Shown: positions 36,101-47,100 of the stretch, in pieces | How the letters are laid out: each line of letters opens with the position of its first letter | Numbering within the stretch: position 1 is the first letter of the stretch | DNA from: Sthenelais limicola | Taxonomy: Eukaryota > Annelida > Polychaeta > Phyllodocida > Sigalionidae | Reading direction: 5' to 3' | Assembly (NCBI GenBank): GCA_942159475.1 | Contig: OW804096.1 | Span: 139,923,442-139,987,441, forward strand | DNA: 64,000 nucleotides | The notes under the pieces: model-generated | Told to the model about the DNA's origin: nothing | The model's database searches: none | The model's input: only the letters and a program-made list of their open reading frames with translations | Made by a program: the position numbers and the translations under genes

Positions 36101-36936
36101 TCCATCCATCGTTTTATTCCAGGAAATCTTTAAGAAACGCCATTCCTGGTGAATGGACTAGATTGATTAAGCTAAATGAACCTGTTCCCGCAGATGATTC
36201 GGTTGATATAAAAATTGGTAAAACCAATGTCAACTTGGTAGGGTTGACCGCCAAAAAAGTGTATGACCAAATGATTAGTAATAAGAAAACGAAAGACGAA
36301 AAGCTTGACAAATGGAAGGACTTATTGGGACTAACCCAAAGACAATTCAATGAAATTGATTGGAAAGTCATATTCAAACGTCCGTACTTGTCTTCAACAG
36401 AGTCAAGGCTTCACGTTTTCCAATATAAACTTTTACATGGCACAACTGCATGCAATGGTTATTTAGCGCAAATTCGGGTAAAAACACATCCTAAGTGTGA
36501 CTTCTGTCCTGGTGAAGACAATATTGTTCACTTTCTCGTAGAGTGTCCCAGAACCAAATCGCTATGGTCCGAAATACTTGATTGGATATATAACTCAGGT
36601 TATTTAAATGACGGTAAAAATGGTGACATTCTGTTTAAAAGAAAAAATGGAAGAATCTCTGTCAGGCCAATAGATATAATCTTTGGCATTGAGCAACCTA
36701 ATGTATCGTCCAAAATTGTCAACTGGTTAATTCTCCAAACCAAGTCTTTTATTTACAGACAGAAGTTATTCGACAATGGTAGAATTGATATGTTAACCAC
36801 CTTGTATGAGTTAAAGATGAGATGCAGAGTGGTGTTATACTCTTTCAGGATTCAAATGGTCGGCGATAGAGAAAAATCTCTATGGAAGAGAGTACAGGGG
36901 GACATTGAAGAGCTAATCTCAATACACAAAGGTTGA
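33133..36936 (+). CDS. LINE ORF2: endonuclease-reverse transcriptase
   Basis: 1267 aa from the first ATG. Residues 14-235 are an exonuclease-endonuclease-phosphatase (AP-type) domain with Asn21 (LNINGL), Glu48 (QETH), YAPN (120-123), Asp154/Asn156 (GDLN), Asp206 (SRLDYIF) and Asp230-His231 (SDHN): the nick-making enzyme for target-primed reverse transcription. The reverse transcriptase spans about 455-740: GCDGYTVEF, NWRPITLLN, motif A DFSKAFDSVD (Asp592), motif B KGVKQGDPIS and motif C FADD (692-695). A long thumb/C-terminal region follows, with a CCHC knuckle C1122-x2-C-x7-H-x4-C1138 typical of L1-type ORF2. No stop or frameshift interrupts the ORF. It lies 48 nt after the ORF1 stop in the same frame; reinitiation or stop readthrough could supply it. 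Confidence 0.93.
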   Translation: MQQTDIQNFGASTKLVSLNINGLNNATKRKAIFLQFNQLQDTIVALQETHSVKAKEKIWQSQWGGQLLFAHGTSASRGIMFLVPKSLKKCIDSYEADPNGRWLRLTLNINNSVFCILSVYAPNSDKPKEQTAFLNEMKNILGLIKYDRLIVLGDLNADITYKPSSIASIKLVDFINELDLDDIVSARSQGLPNITWSRLQQNSRLDYIFVSNNMSNRVHKCEIVSSIHSDHNEVRIDMYMGVAARGRGYWKFNTKLLLDDTFVNGVEREYERTNNEALGSKVKWEFFKLRVRELAISRCCEIAKCRKLKNAMLKEKLDVLDKKRRLTLEEANERKAISQELREIEMVRAEGALIRSKAKWATEGEKPSKYFCALEKFKAGKKVISILNVNGSITSKQSEILDEGKNYYTSLYKKVPVCDIAGEEFCNPVHAVQLGDEDNKILCREITHDKVEKVLKTFKKNKSPGCDGYTVEFYLYFWHLIKPLFMCMLEACLIDGEMTDNQKRGIISVIPKKDNDLLLIKNWRPITLLNLDYKLISKTLSNRLASSLPNIINEDQLGFVKERFIGTAIRKIDDIHSLLEYKKETGIIASVDFSKAFDSVDWSFIRKALESHNVHNTFIEWIETLLQDSKATFTNNGFSSQWFPVEKGVKQGDPISTSLFLIAVEKLAEQLRIDENIQGIRLQENNAKIVQFADDLTLTVRNEFSLLTAVRKMDRFAEASGLHINPGKSKGFLIGGITISNRDLLQFDWTNKMKVLGVTLLNPRNEKEMYKINSESLLAKVKSTINEWRNRYLTVKGRILICNVFLLPVFQHALSCIHMGEDLLKAINDVILNFVYGKKHHSISANFMAQKPENGGLGLRLIHEIYDTNRIMWTQRILHKRHSSWFKALEAFHERDIENVFLCRYMPKQFLNEFYKDIFKVWNKFYFSNKPENVNQILRERIWANRFIKEKGQMFYWQEWIDHGITAVGDLFNEKRNFMSLQEIAKNYQFHPSFYSRKSLRNAIPGEWTRLIKLNEPVPADDSVDIKIGKTNVNLVGLTAKKVYDQMISNKKTKDEKLDKWKDLLGLTQRQFNEIDWKVIFKRPYLSSTESRLHVFQYKLLHGTTACNGYLAQIRVKTHPKCDFCPGEDNIVHFLVECPRTKSLWSEILDWIYNSGYLNDGKNGDILFKRKNGRISVRPIDIIFGIEQPNVSSKIVNWLILQTKSFIYRQKLFDNGRIDMLTTLYELKMRCRVVLYSFRIQMVGDREKSLWKRVQGDIEELISIHKG

Positions 36937-37140
36937 ACCTTCCAGCTCACTCGCATTGTGACTCCTCTCGCTAAAGAGAGACTGATGTTGTATTCCTTGC
37001 TTATTCCACTGTCTGATTTATTCTCCTTACCATGTCTACATCCCCTAAGAATTATGTCCCCTTTTTTGTTTCTATTGCATAAACTACCCATTCGCATAAC
37101 CATGTCTTAGCATTGTAACAGCCCAGATGGCAGGCAATTG

Positions 37141-37172
37141 AATAAAGTCTGTCGCAAAAACAAAAAAAAAAA
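37141..37172 (+). terminator. LINE polyadenylation signal and A-rich tail
   Basis: AATAAA at 37141 is followed after about 12 bp by an A-rich tail interrupted by single C residues. This marks the 3' end of the element. A similar 3' end (AATAAAGTCxGT then A-rich) lies at 15775-15806. Confidence 0.7.
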
Positions 37173-38003
37173 TATACAATTGGTCTTTTTGTTTAACAAA
37201 ATAAACAAACAATTTCATAATATGCAGTTGTGTATTTATTAAGTTGGATACATTAACAAGGGAAAATAAACTATGCTTGTGAAGATGTACATGTATTAGA
37301 TCATCTCCATGAGATTGACCTTGACCTTGAGGAATTATCTGAAAATAGTGATCAATTTTTTTCCTGAAAATTATTTCCAAGTATTTTTGTTGATAAAATC
37401 ACATTTCTTTGTAAAGCATACTTTGTGAAACTTCTAGAATAATTATGTGCTTTGATGTTTGGGTAAATGTTCACTTAAAATCAAATGTGCTTCATTTTTT
37501 CAACAATCAATATTTCTATGAATATTGATACGATTGGTTTGTGAATGGTGTCAAATGGAAGCTCTTTAACAGGCCTTTATTCCATTTTATAATTGTTAAT
37601 GGCTAAAATCAATAGTTTTTCTTCTGTTGTCATTCAATTTTCAAAAACTTTACACTTTGTGAAAAAAGGCATTTTTTTTAATTTTTTGAAAATTCATATA
37701 AAATGTAATATCTATTGCACACTAAAAAGGTTGATATCAAATGAAAGCTGATGATCTCCTCTACAAATGATTTTACACATGCATAAGGCTGTGATAAATT
37801 TCCTGGTAGTTATAAGAAGAAATATCCAAGAATTGACATAAAACGCCCCCTGGTGGTAGGAAAGAGCAATATTTCAGGGTGGTAACCAGCATTTTCGGAC
37901 TCAGCACCCTCACTTTAGTATAAAACCACCGTATACCAAGCATTAACAAAAAATGCCTCTAGAAATTTTTTAAGACATATAATATGTAGTTTGGCACCAG
38001 TCT
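37173..38003. other. No gene recognised
   Basis: AT-rich 3' flank of the LINE; nothing seen. Confidence 0.5.
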
Positions 38004-38110
38004 AAAGTACAAAGATGGATATTACGCTAAATTTACAAAGATGGATATTACGCTAAAGTACAAAGATGGATATTACGCTAAAGTACAAAGATGGATATTA
38101 CGCTAAATTT
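38004..38110. repeat. 25-bp tandem repeat, four units
   Basis: CAAAGATGGATATTACGCTA recurs at 38010, 38036, 38061 and 38086. Confidence 0.9.
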
Positions 38111-38199
38111 ATCAAATAGTTGATATATTTTTTAGATCTGGTCCGTACCAGTGGGGTTTCGAGCATGTGAATTCTTATGGCAATATCATGTTCCATATA

Positions 38200-38370
38200 T
38201 TCAATTCAATTCAATTCATAGATTCTTTAATTGAAGCTGGTATTACAATATTAGGTGATTCGACGTCTGGTTAAATAGAAACTATTCAGCCAGTTCTTCC
38301 GGCGAGTGCCTAGAACCATGATTGCTTTTGTTACAATATAACATGAACTATGGACTATTGAGAATTAAAT
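38200..38370 (-). mobile_element. LINE/SINE 3' end with (AATTG)n tail, minus strand
   Basis: TTCAATTCAATTCAATTC tail complement, then TTTAATTGAAGC and GCCAGTTCTTCCGGCGAG about 85 bp further. Confidence 0.55.
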
Positions 38371-38673
38371 AAATAATAGGTTTACAACAGTAATGAATAT
38401 GTATATATAGTAATATATATAGTAATGAATATCATGAATATGTATACTTCATTCTGCATATTAATTACTTTAATCAACCAGATTATGATTTAGCTGCTTT
38501 AATTCCTTCAGTTGTAGGAAGGAAGAAAATGCGGGAAATTCCCAGCTGGTAGGATTATCATATACAGACAATGGTGGGTAGGGACTTTGTACTCCTACAC
38601 GCCGAATAAAGGGGAACAGTGAAGGAATTTCCTACACACAATTTCCCTTTGCTTAGGTTATACATGGGATCAG

Positions 38674-38757
38674 AATCATGCAACTGTGAAGGATGTGGAT
38701 GGAAATTGGGGCCAGTGTTCGCCAGAATGTTACCCCACATACATCCAGACCCTCTAG
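38674..38757 (+). pseudogene. Possible decayed exon with a DGNWGQCSPEC motif
   Basis: One frame reads NHATVKDVDGNWGQCSPECY and then a stop six codons on. The pattern WCATxVDxDGNWGxCSPxC occurs in Cys-rich extracellular modules of invertebrate proteins (fibronectin-II/kringle-like). Here the first Cys is His and there is no splice signal I trust. Low confidence; could be chance. Confidence 0.22.
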
Positions 38758-39062
38758 TCATCATAACATCTAAAGAATGTAAAATATATAAACAGCAGTC
38801 AACGCAGTGTTCACAAGAATGCCAGGACCTAGCTGATTTGAAAATGGGATACACTACCTGTATAAGCACACAACCCATTTTCACTCATTGTTATCCATCA
38901 AACCTTAATTAACCCAAATTTAACAAATGGACGATGTCCACAAAAAATTATACACAAGGAAACTCAATACCATGAGTCACACCTTGATGAAGATATAGCT
39001 AGTGCATCCCATTGCAGTAGTGTAGGTAATTAGTCATTTTATACCCCTGTATACCGTTAATT

Positions 39063-39207
39063 GTAACTTAAAAGTCTAGTCTAAGGGACCCTCTGGAAGA
39101 GCTGTGGCTGCCACAGAAGAGGACCGACCCATTTCCGATGTAAATTATCTATACGTTTATCATGTACTGTCTTCGGAAATAAACAATATACAATACAATA
39201 CAATACA
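39063..39207 (+). mobile_element. LINE/SINE 3' end with (TACAA)n tail, plus strand
   Basis: CTCTGGAAGAGCTGTGG resembles the complement of the CTTCCGG motif in the minus-strand relatives; GGAAATAAACAATATACAA then leads into a TACAA tail. Confidence 0.45.
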
Positions 39208-39652
39208 TCAGGCCCCTGGGATGTGCTTCAGGAGTTGGTAATCAATACGTCACAGTTGCCTTGGGGACAATTCACATGACATTGACAGGACATTGACATG
39301 ACATTGACATTATCAAGGGATGCCCTAGCCGAAACATCAACCATATACCTTGCTCCTGTATATATGCATGAATAGGTAACCTGAATGGGTTGTATGTACA
39401 GCTAGAGGTGCCCTTGTACCCTTCCTGCTACATTTGGTTAAATATTTAAGTTGAGTAGGGTGTGTTTCGAACCAGGGTTCATTCGAGAACATAAAGAAAG
39501 TGGATTGGATTTTGTCCTCCACTTGATTAATACTAATATATATATACATATATATAATATATTACCACGCGAGTTCATCATTTGACTAAAATACAATGTA
39601 TTACATAGCCAATGAGACTCCGTTTATAAATAAATCCATTTGGGTTGTATGT

Positions 39653-39892
39653 GGGTCAGATTTTCAGAAAATGCACAATTGGCAGCTGTAAACATTTATA
39701 TTAGTAATTTCTGCTAAATTAGGCAGTAATTTGGCCAATACAAGGTCAATTCGAGTATATTCGGCATTGCATTGATTTTAGCAATCGGTTTGGTTAGGTT
39801 AAACTGTGTTTTGAATTTTATTTTTGTCAGAAATTTGGGTTATTTGAGAAGATTGGCGAAGTTAATTTGTACATTTTCTGAAAATCTGACCC
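39653..39892 (+). mobile_element. GGGTCAGA MITE, subfamily A, forward
   Basis: 240 bp, duplication ATGT on both sides. Confidence 0.92.
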
Positions 39893-40167
39893 ATGTAGTT
39901 GTTTCATTCAATTGGTTGCAGCAAATCCATTCAAACAGTACAGAATATCCTATAGAGAGACAGACTATCTCAAGTATAGATGTACATAAATCCCATAGTG
40001 GATATCATCCTTAAGTGAAAAGTCTATGTTTCACATTCCATGTCAGCCGCGCGGATTATAAAATCCAAAATGATGTGACAACACCTTCATACCAAACTCC
40101 AATTTGTTATCTCAAAATATAAGTTATACTGGTACAAAGTATTTATATTCGTGGCATGAATATAACA

Positions 40168-40186
40168 GGTGGGGGGGGGGGGGGGT
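40168..40186. repeat. Poly(G) tract
   Basis: A long G run with one T. Similar runs: G at 17996-18008 and 55299-55313, C at 42478-42495. Confidence 0.9.
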
Positions 40187-40267
40187 AGTGACTAGTATAG
40201 TATTTCTTATCTTATTTCCTCTTCCCTGCCATTCGGAGACGAAGGCTTAAAATATATAATAAAACAA

Positions 40268-40296
40268 TAATGTGCATTTTCTGATAATCTGACCCT
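40268..40296 (+). mobile_element. GGGTCAGA MITE right-end fragment
   Basis: Right TIR only (GTGCATTTTCTGATAATCTG then ACCC), about 145 bp before the next copy. Confidence 0.5.
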
Positions 40297-40440
40297 CATT
40301 GAATAATAACAACTGTGGTGTACATCTTGTTGACACTGCGTTTAGATTCGCCTCGACCGCTACAACGCAGCCCTATAATCTAGAATAGAATCAGGCAAAG
40401 ATTAATGGAATTCAAAATACAGTTTGATGTAGCCAAATAT

Positions 40441-40676
40441 GGGTCAGATTTTCAGAAAATGTACAATTGGTAGCTCTACACGTTTAGGAAAATACTCCTA
40501 AATTAGGCTGAAAAATAAAGAATACCGGGTATATCTGATTATATTTGGTATCGCATTGATTTAAAGCATCAGGTCTGTTATGTTAAACTGCATTTTGAAG
40601 CTCATTTCTGTCTTATATGGGGGTTATTTGAGAGGATTAATGAAGGCCAATTGTACATTTTTTGAAAGTCTGACCC
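40441..40676 (+). mobile_element. GGGTCAGA MITE, subfamily C, forward
   Basis: 236 bp, ATAT duplication. Confidence 0.9.
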
Positions 40677-40914
40677 ATATACCAGACTGATGTATGTCCC
40701 TAAGAAGTTGGTAACCAATACCACACGGCTCCCTTCTTGACTTTTTTCCTTAACATGTTTTTATTTAACATATTTTACAGCCTTTTTCAGTAGGAAGGAT
40801 TTACGCGGGCACTAAACATGTGGTTGTCCATGATCTCCCACCAGGGGTGTTGTTAGTGCAGCGTTATTACAGAGTAAGAGAAAGGAGGGGGCGGTTGGAT
40901 GGGCGACAGCCGTT

Positions 40915-41135
40915 GGGTCAGATTTTCAGAAAACGCACAATCTACGGTTCTACACATCTATAAAATTCTGCTAAATTAGAGTAAAGATTGATAAATACTA
41001 GGTATAGCTGAGTATATTCTGTATTGTGTTCATTCAATAAATCTGTCTGGTTATGTTGAACTGTATTTTGAACCTGATTTTCGTCTTAAATAGCCAATTA
41101 AAAGGCCAATTGTACATTTTCTGAAGATGTGACCC
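40915..41135 (+). mobile_element. GGGTCAGA MITE, subfamily B, forward, internal deletion
   Basis: Both TIRs present; about 25 bp around the usual GGGTTATTTGAGAGG are lost. Flanks CGTT and AGTT match at three of four positions. Confidence 0.85.
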
Positions 41136-41280
41136 AGTTAGTTGATGGAGAGAAAGGTTGATAAATATCGTTAGGAAATACCAGGGAGGTATATCTCCCT
41201 AACTGGTAACATCAATGTTAAGGAGTGTTAAGGAGCAATTTCCTCCTCTCGTTTGCTGTATATATAGAAAGGAAAACAGG

Positions 41281-41460
41281 ATAAGATAAGATAAGATAAG
41301 ATAAGATAAGATAAGATAAGATAAGATGTTTTTTATTTGTCTTTCCGAGGAGTACAAAAGAGTACAAAGCGAGTACTATATAAATAGACAAAAGGGTCGA
41401 CATACCTTTATGGACTACATAGAGTGCATTTCTTCCGGCGGTTACCGTAATTTTGAAAAG
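41281..41460 (-). mobile_element. LINE/SINE 3' end with (ATAAG)n tail, minus strand
   Basis: Nine units of ATAAG precede TTTTTTATTTGTC and, about 105 bp further on, CATTTCTTCCGGCGGTTACC, matching the family at 38200. Confidence 0.5.
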
Positions 41461-41978
41461 TGAACTAGGCTAAATGACTAAATGACTTAGAGATATATAA
41501 TAAGAATACAATAAAATAAATAAAATGACAAGTGCATTGAGGCACTGCTAAATACCATAAGGGTACATCACAAGTTATAATAGAGCGATAATAGTAAATG
41601 GCAAGTATTTTTAAACCGTTCATACATACAGTACAGTACGATAATATTTGATACGATACGATACGATTACGTACGATACGATTTGATACCACAAGAGGCT
41701 TACAATCGAGGGGTGCATTGATTCATGGATGACAGACTCAATGGACGCAATTCATTGACAAGCAATATGTGATTTATTGTAATGGAAAATTTGTTAAATG
41801 GGATTCCCATGTGGAAGTAGGATGCCCAAGGCAGAGTACTTTAGTGGAGGAATCTTGTTTGATAATGTGTTTTTTATGAGCAGTGAGTTCCATTCTGTGT
41901 TTTTTTTTGTTTTTTTTTGTTGAAAATGTTTTTATTTCTCCACAATTTCACATTTGTGATACTTTTCAAGTATTATAT

Positions 41979-42223
41979 GGGTCAGATTTTCAGAAAATGT
42001 ACAATTGGCAGATCTACACTTTTGGTCAATTCTGCTAAATTAGGCTGCAATTTGGTCAATACTAGGTAAATTCTAGTATATTTAGCATCACATTGATTCT
42101 AGCAATCTGTTTGGTTAGGTTGAACTGTATTTTGAACTTTATTTCCGTCTGAAATTTGGGTTATTTGAGAAGATTGGTGAAGTTGAATTGTACAGAAGTT
42201 GTAATTTTCTGAAAATCTGACCC
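41979..42223 (+). mobile_element. GGGTCAGA MITE, subfamily A, forward
   Basis: 245 bp, ATAT duplication; a ~10-bp insertion (AGAAGTTGTA) interrupts the right TIR. Confidence 0.9.
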
Positions 42224-42297
42224 ATATGCGCTTAAATCAGAACAAACATTAAGTAAAAATCGTCAGATAAGTCTGGGACGTAGCTGACTCCGTAAAG

Positions 42298-42344
42298 AAG
42301 TGGCAGTGGCAGTGGCAGTGGCAGTGGCAGTGGCAGTGGCAGTG
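42298..42344. repeat. (CAGTGG)n microsatellite
   Basis: About seven and a half perfect hexamers of TGGCAG. Confidence 0.95.
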
Positions 42345-42818
42345 ACACAATAGGGAGTTTCCGCAAGCAAAACTTAATTACGTAACTGTACCCATATCTG
42401 TTTTGTGAATTACGTTGCATCTTTATGTATGAAACATAAATTGTGAGATGAAACACTTTGCTTGATATGTTGTTCTTCCCCCCCCCCCCCCCCCCATGTT
42501 TTGCTGAAACTCTTTCTTCCTTTTAACGTATGTTAGTATACGGATACGATTACGTTTGTAAACGTTTATGTGCAGGTTAGACTTGCTGAACCTCCCTATT
42601 GCTCACTCAAGGTCGGTCAAATTTTAGTTTGCATAACGTCCACCAAATGGCGCTGTCTACTGCATATAACTTGTGAGGCTATTTTTAGACAACTACATTT
42701 TTATTGTACGCATGAAATATTTTTATTGCACCCACTTAAGAGGAATGCGTACTTAATAAGTGTGTTATGTCAGTTGTGAGTTACATGTTTTTTTATTTAT
42801 ATCATTAACAGCATACAT

Positions 42819-42985
42819 GGGTCAGATTTTCATAAATGCACAATCTGCAGTTCTACACACCTCTCAAATTCTGCTAAATTAGAGTGAAAATTGATAAATA
42901 CTAGGCATAGCTGAGTATATTCTGTATTGTATTCATTAAATAAATCTGTCTGGTTATGTTGAACTGTACTTTCAATCGGATTTAT
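42819..42985 (+). mobile_element. GGGTCAGA MITE, subfamily B, 3'-truncated
   Basis: Left TIR and ~165 bp of a B element; the right end is missing. Confidence 0.75.
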
Positions 42986-43335
42986 GGAGGGAAGGCCATA
43001 TATCCATTGGTCATTTAGGCATCATTTTATGATTTTAAGTGCCATTAAAGGTCGCCTACTTGATATGTGCTATCATGACCTGGCTTAGAGGAGAGAGGAT
43101 TAAATATAAGACAGGAGGAACTTCCCCCCAAATTGGATCGAGAGAGGCGAGCCCATGCAGCTGTTTTTTATGGGGATGTGAACTGATTAAGAGGAACTAA
43201 TGGAATATGCTTCCCCGCTCTATAATTACCCTGCCATAAACTATAGGACCATTTTGCCACGCATGTACCCTCCTCGAAACACAGCAGTTTATACCAGGTC
43301 AATAGACTGGTAGTTGTTTTATTGAGGGCCGATAT

Positions 43336-43570
43336 GGGTCAGATCTTCAGAAAATGTACAATTGGCCTACACCAATCCTCTCAAATAACCAAAATTTAGG
43401 ATAAGAATGAGCCTCAAAATATAGTTCAACATAACCAGACAGACTTATTGAATGAATACAATACAGAATATACTCAGATATACTCAGTATTTATCAATTT
43501 TCACTCTAATTTAGCAGAATTTGATGGACGTGTAGAACTGTAGAACTGTGCATTTCTGAAAATCTGACTC
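43336..43570 (-). mobile_element. GGGTCAGA MITE, subfamily B, reverse
   Basis: 235 bp, right end mutated to GACTC. It lies directly upstream of the duplicated transporter promoter region. Confidence 0.87.
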
Positions 43571-43595
43571 AAAAGTAGATGTATATATAGAACCA

Positions 43596-44178
43596 TGAAG
43601 TAACGCTTGGACAAGCAATTGAGCAGCCAACACGCACATGTATCAATGTATGGGTCAAACCGTCCAAGAGTGTACATCCCTGATCTCCCATTTGGATATC
43701 ATTTTTGTCAATTGTTTTAATTTAAAACATTTAGCTTCCTTTCAATTTTATTCATATTAATATTCTAAACAAACATCTTCCTCTTCCGGGAAAGAAAATG
43801 TTCTGACTTGTCTATGAGAAATGTATTCATGAATGATTTAGGAAGAGAAGATGAGTGTACCTTCTTAGAAGCTCTGACCCATCTCTCAACCTGGCCCTCG
43901 ATAGCATCTCATGCAGCGAGTGCTAGCCTCAGATCCACCCAAGGCAGCAGCACAGATAGTTTACGTTTAATTCACATAGATTTCCTTGCACTCAATCATC
44001 TCTTTTGGATTAATCTGAAAACTGAGGTGGTTAAATTCACATAGATTTCCTCGAATTCCATCGTCTCCTTTGGATATGTTCACATAGGTTTTACTGGATA
44101 TTAAGGTTATTGGAATAATCGGTTGGATTAATAACATATTTCATTGCCCATGCTATAAGCATTGAATTATCGTATAAA
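43596..44178 (+). promoter_or_regulatory. Upstream region of TSUP copy 2, conserved with copy 1
   Basis: This stretch is homologous to 598-1126 and runs up to the exon 1 ATG of the second transporter copy. It contains one extra ~70-bp piece before the ATG. It probably holds promoter and 5' UTR; no defined motif is visible. Confidence 0.4.
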
Positions 44179-47100
44179 ATGGATAAGCAGAATTTGTCAG
44201 CAGCGAATGATATACGGGAGAATGGCAAGGTGAGTAGTTTGACAAACTGAATACATGGTGTTTAAGACACTTATCAACACGGAACAAGCTACAGAAATTG
44301 AACAAAAAACATCTGTAGAACGCATATGGGTCAGATTTTCTAAAAATGTACAATTCGCCTTCTACATTCCTATCAAATAATCCACATTAAAGACAAAAAT
44401 TAGCTCCAAAATGCAGTTTAACATAACAGAACAGATACTTTAAATCAATGCGACACCAAATATACTCAGATATACCCGGTATTCATCATTTTTCACCCTA
44501 ATCTACCAGAAGTTCCTAAATGTGTAGAGCTGCCAATTGTACATTTTCTGAAGATCTGACCCATATATCAAGCGAACTGACTCCTAGCTGGGGCCTGTTT
44601 CATAAACAATTCAAGTTAATTCCGTCACTTGTTTATCAATATTTGAATCTAAATGTCTCGAGCAGCACTCAAAGTCTATTTATTTTTTGCGACCAATTTT
44701 ATTCGGGTTATTATGTTGGCTTTGGCCACACAATTTGGCTCGGGTCTATGAAGTGGTTTCTATCACTTTCTCGTCATGTAGCATATCTCATGGTCTGTTA
44801 AATTTCTCATTATACTCATCACATAACATCTTAATTATCTCTTGTTGTAAAATTATAATTTATTTATTTCTTCTTATTCCTGTTGCTAAGTTGTAAACGA
44901 ACATAATGTTAGACCCTGCCCACACATAGCCGATTTGTCCCCCGATTGACCCCCGATTTTGACCAAACTCGGGGGGCAATCGGGAGGCAAATCGGCTATG
45001 TGTGGGCAGGGTTTAAAATCAAGAATCATTAAGGCACTCGGCGGAAGACCTGACTAATCAGAAAAACTGTTTAATCAGACACTGAACAACCTTTGTAATA
45101 ACATGAAATAGAAGAATTCTTGATTTGAATTGAATATGAAAGCCCAGAATGTTCACTTAATTTTTAAAAGAAATATTAGAAAAAAAAGAAAATAGAAAAA
45201 GAAAAGTGTAAGAAAATGTGAACAAAATGTGAACAAGAGGAAAGTGTATGAACGAGATTTAAACGAGATCTCATCAGAACTGATGCCTATGGGCGCCGCC
45301 ATTTTGTATTCCTTCCTCAAGCAGAGTTTAGTCAAGAAAAATAGTCAAAGAGGAATTCCAAAACCTGGAAAAGAAGGCGTTACTCTTGTTATGTAACATT
45401 ACGTAACATTGTGTAACCTCATTATATTTATATTAATTATTAATTATCACACATTTATTATATTACCTCATTACTAAAATCGCTAATTATACTTAGCTAC
45501 CCAGTACTGTGCAAGTCTACTTATTCATACTAAGCCATAGGTATTACATAAGGGCTCCGCCCCCTACTCCTTACCCACATCCTGGAGGAAGATATGTAGT
45601 TGAGCTTAGTTGGATTCTAGTTCATTAAATCAGTTGCTTCGCTCTTCTCATGAAGACCATGCGTTTGTTTGTATCCTTCCATGACACCTTAACACTGGCA
45701 GACAACCCGCTCTATCTTGGAATCCTAAAATCTCACAGCTTGAAGCGATTTCTTTCATTAATATGGAGGAATTATTGGACATTTTAATAAAGTTTGAGCT
45801 ATGGAAGATGCAGTCTCACGAAGACCAAACGTTTGTTTGTATTCTTCCATCACACCTTAACACTCTCTACTTATACATGGGAAGCCAGATCCCGCATAGG
45901 GATTGGTTAATAAGGTTCAATTAGCTAGTAATTAATATTTACAGAAGGTATAGTGTTATCATTCTAGTTTTAAATGAGTTTGTGAAGCAATGATTTACAT
46001 CAGAAGATATACCTATGCTTCGTGGATGTTGTAATTTATGACAAATCACAACCGGTCAGGATTATTTGTGACAAGATACCTAATTAAGTGATTAGATATG
46101 GAGAGATATATACCACATGGTTAACCAATATTATTTTGCGTATGAGTGTGTATAAGTATGAGTGTTTTATGCTTCCAGATAAGAAAAAGGTGGAGCTAGT
46201 TATAGTTATCAACTGGTTATAAGTTACCATGGATCGGTTTAATTTTTATATTAAAAAGCGTTGAAATGTTTAGTACTGTCCTTGATGTGAACTGTATAAA
46301 TCGTGATTATCCTAGCTGTAACTTCATTATATTATGATCATTATCAAAAAATAACAAGAGAAGAGCAAATGTATTTCTCGATGGTAAATTGCTCTGGTGA
46401 GAGGCGAGATTTTCTTGATAGATTAAATAGAGATCGTTTTGTAAAAAAAAAAAAAAAAAAAACTACAAAAAAACATACGATCATAAAGCTATGAATGTAA
46501 GTGCCTGGGGAACGGGGACGCTTCATTACCTAATTATTCGATTAGTCTAGGGGGTTATTATAGCTCCGGGGCTGGTCCCGATTTCTGGATAAATATCAAT
46601 ATATATTGAGTTGTGAGGAGGTTATACCTCGCTGGGCTCTAGCTATGAGAATTAAGGCTGACGCACACATGGCCGATTTGGCTCCCTATAGGCCCACGAT
46701 TTGGGTCTCCTCATGAATCTTAGGATTTGATTTCAAATCCTGGTTTATGTTTTTGAAATAAGATAAACCATGGTTTGAAATGAAATCTTAGGACTCACGA
46801 GGAGACCCAAATCGTGGGGCTATAAGGAGCCAAATCGGCCATGTGTGCGCCAGCCTTAACTCTAGCAGAGCAAAGGTCTTCATAGAGAACTAAATAGGCT
46901 TCTTTATACAATAAAAATATTAACATGAATATGAAATTTTCAGCAATGATGACCACCTCCTTTAGCTATTCGAAACTTACTCAAATGTACTCATATTTTG
47001 ACTTATATTAGACTAAATTCATCAATATTCTGCTGCTGTTTTATGTTTATACACCAATTTGAAGTAGAATAACAATTTAATTATACAACGGCCCATTAGT

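Larger units (their letters stand above)
30500..37172 (+). mobile_element. L1/Tx1-like LINE, apparently full coding capacity
   Basis: A two-ORF non-LTR retrotransposon: 5' UTR, ORF1 (31468-33084), a 48-bp spacer, ORF2 (33133-36936), a ~200-bp 3' UTR with AATAAA at 37141, and an A-rich tail ending at 37172. Both ORFs are open throughout. The RT motifs (GCDGYTVEF, SVIPKKDN..NWRPITLLN, FADD) and the C-terminal CCHC knuckle place it in the L1 superfamily, near the Tx1/L1 groups; this is judged from motifs, not a tree. The 5' boundary is uncertain, somewhere between 30.5 and 31.4 kb, and I found no convincing target-site duplication. It sits in the spacer between the two transporter copies. Confidence 0.85.
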
